A stretch of 64,000 nt of DNA from Eubacterium sp. (lineage in GTDB: Bacteria > Bacillota > Clostridia > Oscillospirales > Acutalibacteraceae), in assembly GCA_022511225.1 (NCBI GenBank), contig JAFLRZ010000002.1:1-64000 (forward strand). Direction: 5' to 3'. Position 1 is the stretch's first letter; the number at the start of each line of letters is the position of its first letter. The notes beneath the pieces were generated by a model. It ran no database searches, had not been told where the DNA came from, and saw only the letters and a list, made by a program, of their open reading frames with translations. Of this stretch, positions 1-9,773 are shown piece by piece. The translations under genes were made by a program, and so were the position numbers.

Positions 1-399
1 TTAGTTATGGGAATTGCCGCAATCGGTTCAGCAATCGGTATCGGTATTGCAGGTCAGGCATCAATAGGCTCATGGAAGAAGTGCTATATGAATAATAAAG
101 CAGCTCCTTTCATCCTTACCGTATTTGCCGGTGCGCCTCTTACACAGACAATTTACGGATTCCTTTTGATGCAACAGATGAAAGGGTCTGATGCTGACCC
201 TGCATTTTTAATTGGCCTTGGAATTGCCTCCGGTGTGGCTATGGCACTTTCAGCTGTTTTTCAGGGCAAGGCAGGTGCTGCCGGTGCGGATGCATTAGCT
301 GAAACAGGAAAGGGCTTCTCACAGTACATCACCGTTGTCGGACTTTGCGAAACCGTTGCACTCTTTGCTCTCGTTTTCAGCATGGTGGCATTGGGATAA
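1..399 (+). CDS. ntpK: V-type ATP synthase subunit K (proteolipid), 5' end cut by window
   Basis: This is the membrane rotor proteolipid of a V-type Na+/H+-translocating ATPase. The visible 130 residues hold the end of the first hairpin (Gly-rich GSAIGIGIAGQAS) and a complete second hairpin. The second hairpin contains the ion-binding glutamate in VVGLCETVALF. V-type K subunits are double-hairpin proteins of about 155-160 residues, so roughly 25-30 N-terminal residues are missing. The frame is open to base 1, so the ATG at 7 is probably internal. It is the last readable gene of an ATPase operon and is followed by a strong terminator. Whether it carries Na+ or H+ cannot be settled from the sequence. 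Confidence 0.9.
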   Translation, partial: LVMGIAAIGSAIGIGIAGQASIGSWKKCYMNNKAAPFILTVFAGAPLTQTIYGFLLMQQMKGSDADPAFLIGLGIASGVAMALSAVFQGKAGAAGADALAETGKGFSQYITVVGLCETVALFALVFSMVALG

Positions 400-421
400 A
401 TAAAAATAAATAATTATCGAC

Positions 422-460
422 TAAAAAGGAAGGAACTCAGTGTTCTTTCCTTTTTTTATT
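422..460 (+). terminator. Rho-independent terminator after the V-ATPase gene
   Basis: An AAGGAAGGAAC / GTTCTTTCCTT stem with a 5-base loop is followed by a run of T. It separates the ATPase operon from pilus locus A. Confidence 0.85.
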
Positions 461-468
461 GTCCAGAG

Positions 469-561
469 ATTACATATTGACATATTTGGACAAATTAAAT
501 TGTTACAAATTGTAACTTTTAAAAATTACATATTGACATATTTGAGTTTTCGTGATATATT
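469..561 (+). promoter_or_regulatory. Promoter and putative operator of pilus locus A
   Basis: TTGACA (533-538), a 17-base spacer and TATATT (556-561) with an upstream TG at 553 form a near-consensus extended -10 promoter. The 20-base block holding the -35 (525-544) is exactly duplicated at 469-488. Between the copies lies a perfect 15-base palindrome, GTTACAA-A-TTGTAAC (502-516). The palindrome and duplicated block look like regulator sites; the regulator is unknown. The mRNA leader would be about 65 bases. Confidence 0.75.
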
Positions 562-633
562 ACTGTCGTCTGAAAATATATATTATGATTATTATATTAA
601 ATCTCAAATATAATCTATAGTTAGGAGAACGTT

Positions 634-3600
634 ATGAAAAAGAAGTCAACGATACGCAGAATTTTTTTGGTACTACTCTGTCTGTGCTTGATTTTACCAA
701 GCTTCAGCGGACTTATAGTGCCTGCCGATATTACGCCCGGAACCGTAGAGCATACTGCGGACGGCGATACGACAGACAGCTATCGTAACCTTGTCGCTCT
801 GCGTGACAATTCACGAAGAGCCGGCCGTGTGTGGGCAGATAAGTCTGTGTTTACAGACAGTATCGAGCTTGATATGACAACGGACGGTATCGACAAAAAC
901 ACTATAGACAGATACCTGCTCAGTAATAGCGATATTGACGTAAACGGCGAGAATATCCAAATTATGAACGGCAGCGACTTCCTGCACGTATTCTCCGCAC
1001 TTGGCTCAAGCCAAAGACCTGATAAGCTTCAGCCTCTTGACGTAGTATTCGTTCTTGACACGTCTGCATCTATGTCAAGCCAGGGTGAAAGTCAGTTCAC
1101 TGATACTGACTATGAGAAACCCGTAATTGGCGGAGAAACCAATAAGAATCCCCGTCTTGAATATACAACCGATGCACTGAATGCAGCAGTAGATTTGCTG
1201 ATGGAGAAAGGCGATTTTAACCGTGTGGCACTTGTTTCATTTAACATTGGTGCAGAAACGATAATGCCTCTTGGCAGATACGAAAAAACACATGTAAAGC
1301 GTAAATCAAATCAGAGCAAAGGTTATCACAACAATGAAGAGCGTTATTTCACTATTGCGCAGTGTAGTAACCCTTCACCCTCATTACACAATAACGGTTA
1401 TACCGGTGATACCGGCAGATACGCTTCCACTCCGACTTACTATGATAATAGATTTGAGCAGCAATATACAAATTCAGGTACGATAAGATTTGTTGACAGT
1501 AAGGGAACACCTGAAGACTGGAAAATCATTGAAATCAACGCTGTTCCTCAACCGGGTCAGGACAGCTCAATAAAAATATCATCAAGTTATAACGGAAAAG
1601 CTGACGACGGCACTATAATCCCTGCCATCCACACGTCAGCCGGTACTGATACAACGTGGGGCATCAAAGAGGGCATGCAGATATTAGCCACAGAAAAAAA
1701 TACAAAGCTCACGTTGTACAACGACATTAACGGCAAATTAACAGACAAAGCAAGCGAAGCTGTCGGCCCTGCCGTGGCTAAAATCCAGCGTCAGCCCATC
1801 ATTGTTGTGCTTACCGACGGTGCTCCTAACCCTAACAGTACAGGATTGAACGGCTCGTCAAGAGTTTATACCGAAAACTGGTGGGACTGCAGCGGAACTT
1901 CAGTAAGCAAATCCGTAATTAACAGATATCACGAAGCAAACGGATTACTTGTAGCTGCCAGCGCCGCTTATCAGAAGCAGCAGGTAGAGAAGAACTACTA
2001 TGGTTCAATTCCTACAGATAAAGATAAATTTAAATCTCTTGTTTATAATTTTGGTATCTGTATGGATAATCCGGATTCCGCTACTGCAAATACTGCTCAC
2101 GATGGTCAGATAGCACAAGCTGCATTAAATCCATCAAGTTTCTTAAAAGAGCCAAACAAATATGATTATTTCAGAACCATTAGCGGCTGGTGGAATACGT
2201 ATATAAGTAATTCAGGCAGAGGAACCCCGAGGTTTAATAACGCCAGCTCCGGTACCGCATACGGAACCGGCGAATACACAATGTACCACCCTCCGAGAGA
2301 AGACATAAATACCTCAACTCTTGATTATCCTACTATGTACGATAACATAGATGACCCATCAAGGTTAGAATATGAGCTTAGTAAATTAATTCTGAAATGG
2401 GTTGGCGATGCTTTCAATCCTATTGAGGGTAAAAACGATTTAGAAGTAGATAATGCTTTGACATATATGGACCCAATCGGTAAATATATGGAAGTTAAAG
2501 ATATCAAATACGTTCTGCTGTTAGGAAAGCTTTATGAAGTAAATCCATCCGGTGGTCTGAAGTATTATGATAAGGACGAAAAGCCTGCAACCGCAAGCGA
2601 CTACGTCTCCACAAGACAATACTACAAAATCGACAGCAAGGGTAATGATGAATTGTCTAACCCCTCATACGGAACGGATATTGATAATAAATTTAAATTC
2701 AAGCTGTCCGAAATAGAGATTTATGTAAAAACCACCAACGACTACTATGACGCAGGAGTTGGCAGCGGTGGTATTAAGTCAGACTTAGGCTATGATCAGG
2801 CTTTGTATATTAACATCCCTTCAACAGCTCTGCCAATGCAGGTAGCAACCGTTACTACCGATCCAGATGATAAGTTCATTAAATATGAATCCAATATAGG
2901 TAATGATGAGGAGAAGCAGAATAATCCTAATTTATACCTTGAAAAGAAAACTCAGTCTACGCCTTTCAGAGTATTCTACGAGGTAGGAATTGATGATGAA
3001 ATCAAGACCGAAAACGGAAATATAGATATGACCAAGGTCAGCCCTGACTACGTTATGGCAAACAGAAGCGGTGATGGCGAAGACGAAAAGGTTTATTTCT
3101 ATTCTAACTGGTATAAAAAGGATAAGGATCCGTATGGTGACTACGCTACCGGTGATACCGAATACACCTACGGCGACCCTGTTTTAACGTTTAGTCCAAG
3201 TGATAAAAACCGTTATTACGTGTTCCAAAAAGAATTACCGCTGTATTCAAATCCTAATGGAGATACCGTTGGCGGCATAGTCAGCGGCACCGAGTCAAGC
3301 GGTTGGTCTTTGAATGGAACAAAGCTTGACACAGTCACAAAAATAGATCCTACTAAGTGGTACTACATTTTAATTGAATACTACAACAATGACGGACTTG
3401 TTCGTTTTGCACTGCCTCGTCTTGGCAGTGAATTCGGCTCAGGTATCGGCGGTGACGATGGCGCATCAACCGAGAATGAGTATCTGTGTTGGTATAACCC
3501 TAACGAAACAGATGAAAGCAAAAAGACTAAGCCTTATATGGAAAACGGTCAAGTCACCGATAGGCCGGGCGATGATTATATCATTGCTGCAGCTACAGGC

Positions 3601-5982
3601 GGCTTGCGCGTAGGTGATATGTCTGCAGGTATTGGTACAAAACAGCCCGACGACACCAAAAAAATTGCAGCTACGTCACTCGACCCCAGCGGAAACTGGG
3701 CAGATTCAAGTGCAAATAGCACCAGCACATCAGATACGTATTACTTGCCAACCGTTAGCTCCGAAACTAAAGGCGATAACATTTTAATCAACATATATCT
3801 TGGTAACAACGGTAAACTCGGTGTTACAAATACTCAGCTTTTAGTTACTAAAACAGTAAATACTATCGGCGCTGACAGTGACGATTTAAGCAAAGCTTAT
3901 TTCGATTACACAATCAAGCTCGAAGATAATGAAGGACTCCTTAATGGAGATTTCGGTGCTATTAAAGCTACAAGAGAAGACAACGGAACGTGGCGTGCTC
4001 TTATTGAAAAGATTGTGCTGAAGACGAGCAACCATGGTCTTCTGCTCAACAGTGCTAACGGCAAGTATGCCACTGTAGGTATAGACACAGACGGAAATAT
4101 CGACAAGAACGGAAGCGATTATTACGTCTATGTCAAAGCCACAGCTAATGCATATACGTTGTTTGATTCAAACAGGGGCGACAGCTTCCACAATATTCTT
4201 GGATCAGGTCAGAATTTGACTGTGAAAGCATATCTTGTTCCTGTAGCAACCTTTGATGATTCAACTTGGAGCTATTCTGATGATTTACATCTCGAGGAAA
4301 AGGATTTAATCGTAGGAAGTGTCGGATTCGACGGAAATACGCAAATCGGATTTGCTGCCAAGCTTGACTATGAGAGCGAATCAACATATCAGACAGAGCA
4401 TCTCAATTTTGTAGACGGTATTGCTGATTTCAAATTGAGAGACGGCGAAGGTCTGTTGTTTACCGGTCTTGATTCCTCAACAAAATATACTGTAACGGAA
4501 AAATTGACAGACAGTCAGGTTGATGACGGCGTAGTGCTTATGAAAGCAAGCCATAAGATCAATGCTCCGGATAACAGTGCCGTAACAAACACTTATTACG
4601 GAGCTTCAACGGTCAAGGACAATAACCACGATTTCGATGTTGATAAACACACCTACTCTGTTTCCGGCGAAACAACAGCAGTGCTTACAGAGGAAGTTAA
4701 CTACTTCAACTATCTGCCAAAGACAGAAAAGCTTTTGATTGATCACGAAGAAGGCGATCTCGTTGAAGTTGGAGATGAACTCACTTACGTCATCTATTGG
4801 GAAAACTTTGCAATGGACGATGAAGGAAATTACGTTTCGGCAGATGTAACTGTAACAGACCGTCTTGACGACGGAGTAAAATTTGTAAGTGCTTCATTTG
4901 CTGAACTCGTAGTATCCCCTGACGGAGAAAAATCATTCAATGCTATCAGCACCCCTACGGGATGGTCGTATACATACAACGATGCGGAAGCCTCCGAGAA
5001 TCCTCATACTGCTATTTGGCATATTAATGCAGGTGCAGGAGAATCCGGTTACGTTATGCTCACGGTCGAGGTCAAGAATAATGCCGAAGAGTATTGGAAT
5101 GACTATGAAGAGCTTGAAGCAGGCACAACTCAACCTGACAAGGACTTTGAAATTCTTAACAAAGCTGTAGTAAGAGTTGTAAACAATGACTACGGATTTG
5201 ATCATGAAATTGATACCGATATTGTCAGAAATCCTATCGGAAAACCGCATAAGACCGAAACAAATATCGGCGGAAGCGATGTAAGCGAAGAGCTTGGCAA
5301 TCTGATTAAGGACGAAGATACCGGTTTCCTTGTAGGACCAAAGGCAAATGACAAAGATCTAATCACCTATTCTATTTCCTATATAAACTACAATAGAGAA
5401 AATAGTGCAAACATTATAATCGTCGACAAGCTTGACCCCGGTGTTAAATTTGTCAGCGCAAGCTGGGTTGATACGACACTTTCTACAACTACTGTTCCGA
5501 CTGACGATATAAGCGTTAAGGAAGATGACGTTGTTGAAATCGAATACGCTCCCGGTTCACATACTGTTACGTGGAAGATTTTTAACGTCGATCCGTTAAC
5601 AGACGGTAATGTAACTATGGTAGTCAAGGTTGATGAAGAAGAGGCTATCAAAGGATGGAGTTACAAAGGTGACGGACTCGAAAACGAGAGCTCAGACGAT
5701 TTGGACTTCAAGATTTTCAACCGTGCAAGCGTTCAGGTTGGTGCTTTGATTGGCGTTGACACTGATAATGACGGCAAAGCAGACAAATTTGAAGCTCAGT
5801 ATGATGATCCGCAAATCACCGAAACAGTGGAAAATCCACTTCTTAATATAGTAAACTTCCCTGCTACCGGTGGTATGGGTAACGAGTTATTCATCCTTAC
5901 AGGCGGATTAATGACGTTTGCAACTTTAATTGCCTCCTACTTCTTGCTTAGCGATAAACGCCGCAAGAAAAAATCTATGTGA
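634..5982 (+). CDS. vWA-domain pilus tip adhesin, sortase-anchored
   Basis: A 1,782-residue surface protein with a lysine-rich signal peptide (about 1-32). A von Willebrand A domain (about 130-600) has a MIDAS D142-x-S144-x-S146 and a second acidic loop LTDG (D395). Large inserts interrupt the vWA fold, as in pneumococcal RrgA. Residues about 1075-1330 contain an FctA-like domain (KLRDGEG core), and two DUF11/isopeptide-type beta domains sit near 1370-1480 and 1570-1690. The C-terminus has a sorting signal FPATGG (1742-1747), a hydrophobic helix and an RRKKK tail. The start has an AGGAG ribosome site. As first gene of locus A and its only vWA protein, it is inferred to be the pilus tip adhesin. 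Ligand unknown. Confidence 0.88.
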   Translation: MKKKSTIRRIFLVLLCLCLILPSFSGLIVPADITPGTVEHTADGDTTDSYRNLVALRDNSRRAGRVWADKSVFTDSIELDMTTDGIDKNTIDRYLLSNSDIDVNGENIQIMNGSDFLHVFSALGSSQRPDKLQPLDVVFVLDTSASMSSQGESQFTDTDYEKPVIGGETNKNPRLEYTTDALNAAVDLLMEKGDFNRVALVSFNIGAETIMPLGRYEKTHVKRKSNQSKGYHNNEERYFTIAQCSNPSPSLHNNGYTGDTGRYASTPTYYDNRFEQQYTNSGTIRFVDSKGTPEDWKIIEINAVPQPGQDSSIKISSSYNGKADDGTIIPAIHTSAGTDTTWGIKEGMQILATEKNTKLTLYNDINGKLTDKASEAVGPAVAKIQRQPIIVVLTDGAPNPNSTGLNGSSRVYTENWWDCSGTSVSKSVINRYHEANGLLVAASAAYQKQQVEKNYYGSIPTDKDKFKSLVYNFGICMDNPDSATANTAHDGQIAQAALNPSSFLKEPNKYDYFRTISGWWNTYISNSGRGTPRFNNASSGTAYGTGEYTMYHPPREDINTSTLDYPTMYDNIDDPSRLEYELSKLILKWVGDAFNPIEGKNDLEVDNALTYMDPIGKYMEVKDIKYVLLLGKLYEVNPSGGLKYYDKDEKPATASDYVSTRQYYKIDSKGNDELSNPSYGTDIDNKFKFKLSEIEIYVKTTNDYYDAGVGSGGIKSDLGYDQALYINIPSTALPMQVATVTTDPDDKFIKYESNIGNDEEKQNNPNLYLEKKTQSTPFRVFYEVGIDDEIKTENGNIDMTKVSPDYVMANRSGDGEDEKVYFYSNWYKKDKDPYGDYATGDTEYTYGDPVLTFSPSDKNRYYVFQKELPLYSNPNGDTVGGIVSGTESSGWSLNGTKLDTVTKIDPTKWYYILIEYYNNDGLVRFALPRLGSEFGSGIGGDDGASTENEYLCWYNPNETDESKKTKPYMENGQVTDRPGDDYIIAAATGGLRVGDMSAGIGTKQPDDTKKIAATSLDPSGNWADSSANSTSTSDTYYLPTVSSETKGDNILINIYLGNNGKLGVTNTQLLVTKTVNTIGADSDDLSKAYFDYTIKLEDNEGLLNGDFGAIKATREDNGTWRALIEKIVLKTSNHGLLLNSANGKYATVGIDTDGNIDKNGSDYYVYVKATANAYTLFDSNRGDSFHNILGSGQNLTVKAYLVPVATFDDSTWSYSDDLHLEEKDLIVGSVGFDGNTQIGFAAKLDYESESTYQTEHLNFVDGIADFKLRDGEGLLFTGLDSSTKYTVTEKLTDSQVDDGVVLMKASHKINAPDNSAVTNTYYGASTVKDNNHDFDVDKHTYSVSGETTAVLTEEVNYFNYLPKTEKLLIDHEEGDLVEVGDELTYVIYWENFAMDDEGNYVSADVTVTDRLDDGVKFVSASFAELVVSPDGEKSFNAISTPTGWSYTYNDAEASENPHTAIWHINAGAGESGYVMLTVEVKNNAEEYWNDYEELEAGTTQPDKDFEILNKAVVRVVNNDYGFDHEIDTDIVRNPIGKPHKTETNIGGSDVSEELGNLIKDEDTGFLVGPKANDKDLITYSISYINYNRENSANIIIVDKLDPGVKFVSASWVDTTLSTTTVPTDDISVKEDDVVEIEYAPGSHTVTWKIFNVDPLTDGNVTMVVKVDEEEAIKGWSYKGDGLENESSDDLDFKIFNRASVQVGALIGVDTDNDGKADKFEAQYDDPQITETVENPLLNIVNFPATGGMGNELFILTGGLMTFATLIASYFLLSDKRRKKKSM

Positions 5983-6036
5983 TATCCTGTATATCAGCTT
6001 CATATATAAACAAAACCAACTAAAAGGAGATTCGAG

Positions 6037-7779
6037 ATGAAAAAAACATTCAAAAGGTTTTTAGCTGTAATCCTTGCAGTATTTATGGTACTTGCTTGTG
6101 CAATTCCTGCAATGGCTGAAGACACAACCAAGTACACACTCACCATTAATAACAACGAAAACCTTCCTGCAATGAATGATAATCAGTTTGTTGCTTACCA
6201 GATTTTCAAGGGTGATCTTTATGAATACCAAGGAAAAAAGCAGCTCATCAACGTTGCTTGGGGTAATGATGTAGACGGTACTAACCTTTTAGCTGCCTTA
6301 AAAGCTACAACAGCTGCTCCTATCAGCAGTGCATTTGCAAAAGCAGCAAGTGCAGCAGATGTTGCACATATTCTTGAAGATACTGCTATTGCAACTCACG
6401 ACTTCCTTCAGGCATTTGCAACAATCGTTAAGGCAAACATCAAAACCGATGCTGACGGAATAGGCTCAAAAGCTAACGCTACAGGAACCAGCTCAACTAT
6501 TACAGCTCCTGTAGGTTACTACTTCATTGATGAACCAAACGTTCCTACTAAAAACGGAAGCGGCGCAGTAACAGCTGAGTTTGCTCTTCAGCTTTTCGGC
6601 AGAGATACAAATCAGCCAATTTCAATCAAAGCTGATATCCCAACAGTAACCAAAACAATCGTAAAGGATGATGACAGCGAGGTTAAGGGCGACGATGCAG
6701 GTGTAACCGATACAGTTAAGTTTAAGCTTGTAGGTACTCTTCCTGAGGACTATGCAGTTTATGATGCATACAGATATATTTTCCACGATACTATGACTGC
6801 AGGATTCGATTATAAAGCACCTGTATCAATTAAAATCGGTGATGATGTTGAGATTCCTCAAGCACAGCTTGCAAGCTACTTCAGTACTTCAGGCAAAACC
6901 TTGTTAACAGTTAAGTTTGCTGATTTGAAAAAGCTTAATCCAAACCTTGCTTACGGTCAGAAAATCGTAGTAGTTTATGAGGCTACAGTAAACACAGATG
7001 CTGTTTTAGAATCATCCGGCAACCAAAATACAGTTTACATTGAATATACAAACAATCCAAATGCTACAGGTACAGGCAGTTCTATAAAACCACCGGAAGG
7101 ACCTGGAAAGCCGGGACAGCCAGGAACACCTGAGGATCCAACTAATCCGGATGATCCAAACGGACCTGAAACAGGCGAAACAGTAAAGGATCTCGTTTAC
7201 GTTTACAGCTTTGGTCTTGATATCACTAAGATTGGCAATGATATTGCTCACAAAAACGGACTTGATGGCGCTGGCTTCATTCTTTCAAGAACAGTTAACG
7301 GCGTAACTCAGTATGCAATAATAAATAACGGAACATTCACAGCTTGGGGAACAAAAGCTCAGGCAACAACTATTACATCAGCTAACGGCGGTAAGATTTA
7401 CGTTAAGGGTCTCGATGCAGGCACATATACTCTTACTGAGGTTGAAGCACCTGACCACTATGTTGCATTGTCTGCTCCTATTATTATTACAATCTCATCA
7501 AACATTGATGCAAACGGTGTATTGCAGTCTGTATCAATCAAGGCAACACTTGGCGAAAAAACACTTACAGATAAGACATACGACAAGAATGACACAACCG
7601 GAGTATTCTCAAGCGGTCTTCTTCCAATAACAATTGAAAACCAGAGAATTCCGATTCTTCCGGGAACAGGCGGCATCGGTACAACAGTATTCTACGTTCT
7701 CGGTGGTGTACTTATTGCAGGTGTAGCAGTATTTGCCGTTATTTCAGGAAGAAAGAAAAGAGAGCAGGAATCTCTTTAA
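6037..7779 (+). CDS. Major backbone pilin (SpaA-type, LPGTG)
   Basis: A 580-residue isopeptide-forming fimbrial protein, probably the polymerised shaft subunit. It has a signal peptide ending near AMAED, then an N-terminal pilin domain in which K198 in ISIKAD is the best candidate for the polymerising lysine. A D2-type domain follows, then a Pro/Gly-rich hinge (about 349-376). A CnaB/SpaA domain carries the E-box YTLTEVEAP with E468. The C-terminus is LPGTGG (541-546), a membrane helix and basic residues. An AAAAGGAG ribosome site lies before the ATG. It sits between the tip adhesin and the class C sortase, the usual order. The polymerising lysine assignment is tentative because the classical YPK motif is absent. 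Confidence 0.92.
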   Translation: MKKTFKRFLAVILAVFMVLACAIPAMAEDTTKYTLTINNNENLPAMNDNQFVAYQIFKGDLYEYQGKKQLINVAWGNDVDGTNLLAALKATTAAPISSAFAKAASAADVAHILEDTAIATHDFLQAFATIVKANIKTDADGIGSKANATGTSSTITAPVGYYFIDEPNVPTKNGSGAVTAEFALQLFGRDTNQPISIKADIPTVTKTIVKDDDSEVKGDDAGVTDTVKFKLVGTLPEDYAVYDAYRYIFHDTMTAGFDYKAPVSIKIGDDVEIPQAQLASYFSTSGKTLLTVKFADLKKLNPNLAYGQKIVVVYEATVNTDAVLESSGNQNTVYIEYTNNPNATGTGSSIKPPEGPGKPGQPGTPEDPTNPDDPNGPETGETVKDLVYVYSFGLDITKIGNDIAHKNGLDGAGFILSRTVNGVTQYAIINNGTFTAWGTKAQATTITSANGGKIYVKGLDAGTYTLTEVEAPDHYVALSAPIIITISSNIDANGVLQSVSIKATLGEKTLTDKTYDKNDTTGVFSSGLLPITIENQRIPILPGTGGIGTTVFYVLGGVLIAGVAVFAVISGRKKREQESL

Positions 7780-7812
7780 TCTTTAAACTATTTGATTTAA
7801 CGTAAAATCATT

Positions 7813-7847
7813 ATCCGTCAGGGCAGAAATGCTCTGCCCTGACGGAT
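7813..7847 (+). other. Strong intercistronic hairpin without T-tract
   Basis: A perfect 14-bp inverted repeat (7813-7826 with 7834-7847) has a 7-base loop. It lies between the stop of the backbone pilin and the sortase gene. No T run follows, so it is unlikely to be a simple terminator. An mRNA-stabilising or partial-attenuation role that lifts pilin over sortase is inferred. Confidence 0.7.
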
Positions 7848-7878
7848 ACGGCAACAGGGAGGGCCCTAATTACCACTT

Positions 7879-8784
7879 ATGAAGACAAAAAAAACGAATG
7901 GTAAAAGACGATGGGTCACGGCTTGTCTTGTTCTGATTTTGCTTTTAGGACTTTCCCTGATGCTGTATCCAACAGTCGCTGATTATGTAAACTCGCTTGA
8001 AAATCGCAGGCATATAAATGAGTACGAGGAAGCAGTAACTCAAATGAATGTCGATGATCGTGAGCAGTTATTCGAAGAAGCGTATGCCTTTAATGCTTCG
8101 CTTTTAGAAAGAACCACACCGTATATGACAACTCTCAACGATGAGCAAAGAGAGGTATATAATAGCCTTTTAAATATTGCAAACACCGAAATTATGGGGT
8201 ATATTGATATTCCTAAGGTAAATATCCACTTGCCCATATATCACGGAACGAGTGAGGCTGTGCTCCAGCAAGGTGTAGGTCATTACGAAGGTTCTTCCCT
8301 TCCCGTCGGCGGTGAGGGTGTTCACACGGTCCTTTCGGGACATACGGGGCTCCCTTCATCCAAGCTCTTTACAGATATACGCGAGCTTGAAGTCGGTGAC
8401 ACGTTTACACTACATATTTTCAGCAAGGATTTGACTTATGAGGTGGAAAACGTTGACGTCGTTCTGCCAAAGGAGCTTGAGAAGATACAGATAGAACCTG
8501 ATAAGGATCTTTGTACGCTGTTCACCTGTACTCCGTATGGAGTTAACACGCATCGACTCGTAGTGCGAGCTCACAGGATTATGGTGGAAAACGTTGAAGA
8601 TCAACCACAGAACAACAATATTCTCTCGTTCTTAAGTGACGACGGTGAGCCGATAAACAGAGCTATAATTATTCCGATTGCTGCTGTTCTCGGAATCGTT
8701 GTTACTATATTGATAATCAGATTCAGTAAGCGTTCTAAATCAGATTCAAACCGTTCAAAAGGCGGAAATGATACCCAGACATAA
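7879..8784 (+). CDS. Class C (pilus-polymerising) sortase
   Basis: A membrane transpeptidase expected to join LPXTG-type pilins through a pilin lysine. An N-terminal transmembrane helix (about 12-32) and a C-terminal helix (about 255-280) bracket the catalytic domain, as is usual for class C. Catalytic residues are H155 (SGHTG), C217 (TLFTC) and R226 (HRLVV). The region where most class C enzymes keep an Asp-Pro-aromatic lid reads T80-P81-Y82, so the lid Asp appears to be missing. The ribosome site is poor: GGGAGG is about 16 bases from the ATG. That, with the hairpin upstream, suggests lower expression than the pilin. Confidence 0.93.
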   Translation: MKTKKTNGKRRWVTACLVLILLLGLSLMLYPTVADYVNSLENRRHINEYEEAVTQMNVDDREQLFEEAYAFNASLLERTTPYMTTLNDEQREVYNSLLNIANTEIMGYIDIPKVNIHLPIYHGTSEAVLQQGVGHYEGSSLPVGGEGVHTVLSGHTGLPSSKLFTDIRELEVGDTFTLHIFSKDLTYEVENVDVVLPKELEKIQIEPDKDLCTLFTCTPYGVNTHRLVVRAHRIMVENVEDQPQNNNILSFLSDDGEPINRAIIIPIAAVLGIVVTILIIRFSKRSKSDSNRSKGGNDTQT

Positions 8785-8825
8785 AATAATTCAATTCTAT
8801 GAATTAGAAAGGTGGCGCATTAGGT

Positions 8826-9773
8826 ATGAAAAAATGCGGTTATTTTAAGAAGTTTATATTTTTGATGAGCTTGGTAGTAGCTTTTATTCTGCCATCAACT
8901 GTACTTGCTGCTTCACAGGGCTCTATACACGTTCATTTTTATCACGAAAATGAAGCGATTTCCGACGCTGTGTTTAGTGCTTATCGTGTTGCAGATTTTA
9001 CAGAGGATGGAGAATACGTTCCAACCGAAGCTTTTTCGTCTTATGCGATTTCGTGGAAGGATCTTGATCTTGAAACCGCAAGCGAGCTTGGGTCTACCCT
9101 TTCCGCTTACGTTTCTCGAGATAATATAGCTGCGGACGCTCAGGGCAAAACCGATGAAAACGGTGATGTATACTTAAAGGATTTGCCGGCAGGTATCTAT
9201 CTTGTGATAGGCGATGCAGTTACCGTGGTGAATTCGTCTGTTGAGGATACAATTTATTTTCCGCAGCCTGCCGTTGTTCACGTGCCCGACTGGGATGAAA
9301 ACGGTATGCATATCAGTGATGACGTTACTATCGAGCCAAAAAGCGATTTCACAAAAGTAGACAAGTCGATTGAACGAAAAGCCCTGAAAATCTGGAAAAA
9401 TGACAGTAGTGAAAATCGTCCGAGCGAGATTACTGTTCAGCTCTTGAAAAATGGTGAGATTTACGATGAACAGACCTTAACAGCAGAAGACAACTGGAGA
9501 TATACTTGGAGCAATCTTGATCCCGAATGCAGATGGGAAATGATTGAAAAGGACGTACCTGACGGATATACTGCTACAGTAAGCCAACAGGGTGTTACTT
9601 TCACTCTCACAAATACTTACGGTGACCCAAGTTCGCAGAATACAACACCTGACAAAAATCTGCCAAATACTGGTGTGTTATGGTGGCCTGTTCCTGTACT
9701 CCTTGGCTTAGGCGCAGTTCTTTGCATTGTGGGTATCAAATATAAGAAAAACAGCAAGGAATCATATGAATAA
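8826..9773 (+). CDS. Minor/anchoring pilin with CnaB domain (LPNTG)
   Basis: A 315-residue surface protein. It has a signal peptide (about 1-28) and an N-terminal SpaA/prealbumin-like domain (to about 170, ending in VVHVPDWDENG). A CnaB domain (about 185-272) starts RKALKIWKND and has a TFTLTNTY end strand. The sorting signal is LPNTG (279-283), with a membrane segment and a KYKKN tail. This matches the basal or minor pilins that accompany a class C sortase. The stop overlaps the start of the next sortase gene by 8 bases, implying translational coupling. Basal versus ancillary position in the shaft is not decidable here. Confidence 0.87.
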   Translation: MKKCGYFKKFIFLMSLVVAFILPSTVLAASQGSIHVHFYHENEAISDAVFSAYRVADFTEDGEYVPTEAFSSYAISWKDLDLETASELGSTLSAYVSRDNIAADAQGKTDENGDVYLKDLPAGIYLVIGDAVTVVNSSVEDTIYFPQPAVVHVPDWDENGMHISDDVTIEPKSDFTKVDKSIERKALKIWKNDSSENRPSEITVQLLKNGEIYDEQTLTAEDNWRYTWSNLDPECRWEMIEKDVPDGYTATVSQQGVTFTLTNTYGDPSSQNTTPDKNLPNTGVLWWPVPVLLGLGAVLCIVGIKYKKNSKESYE

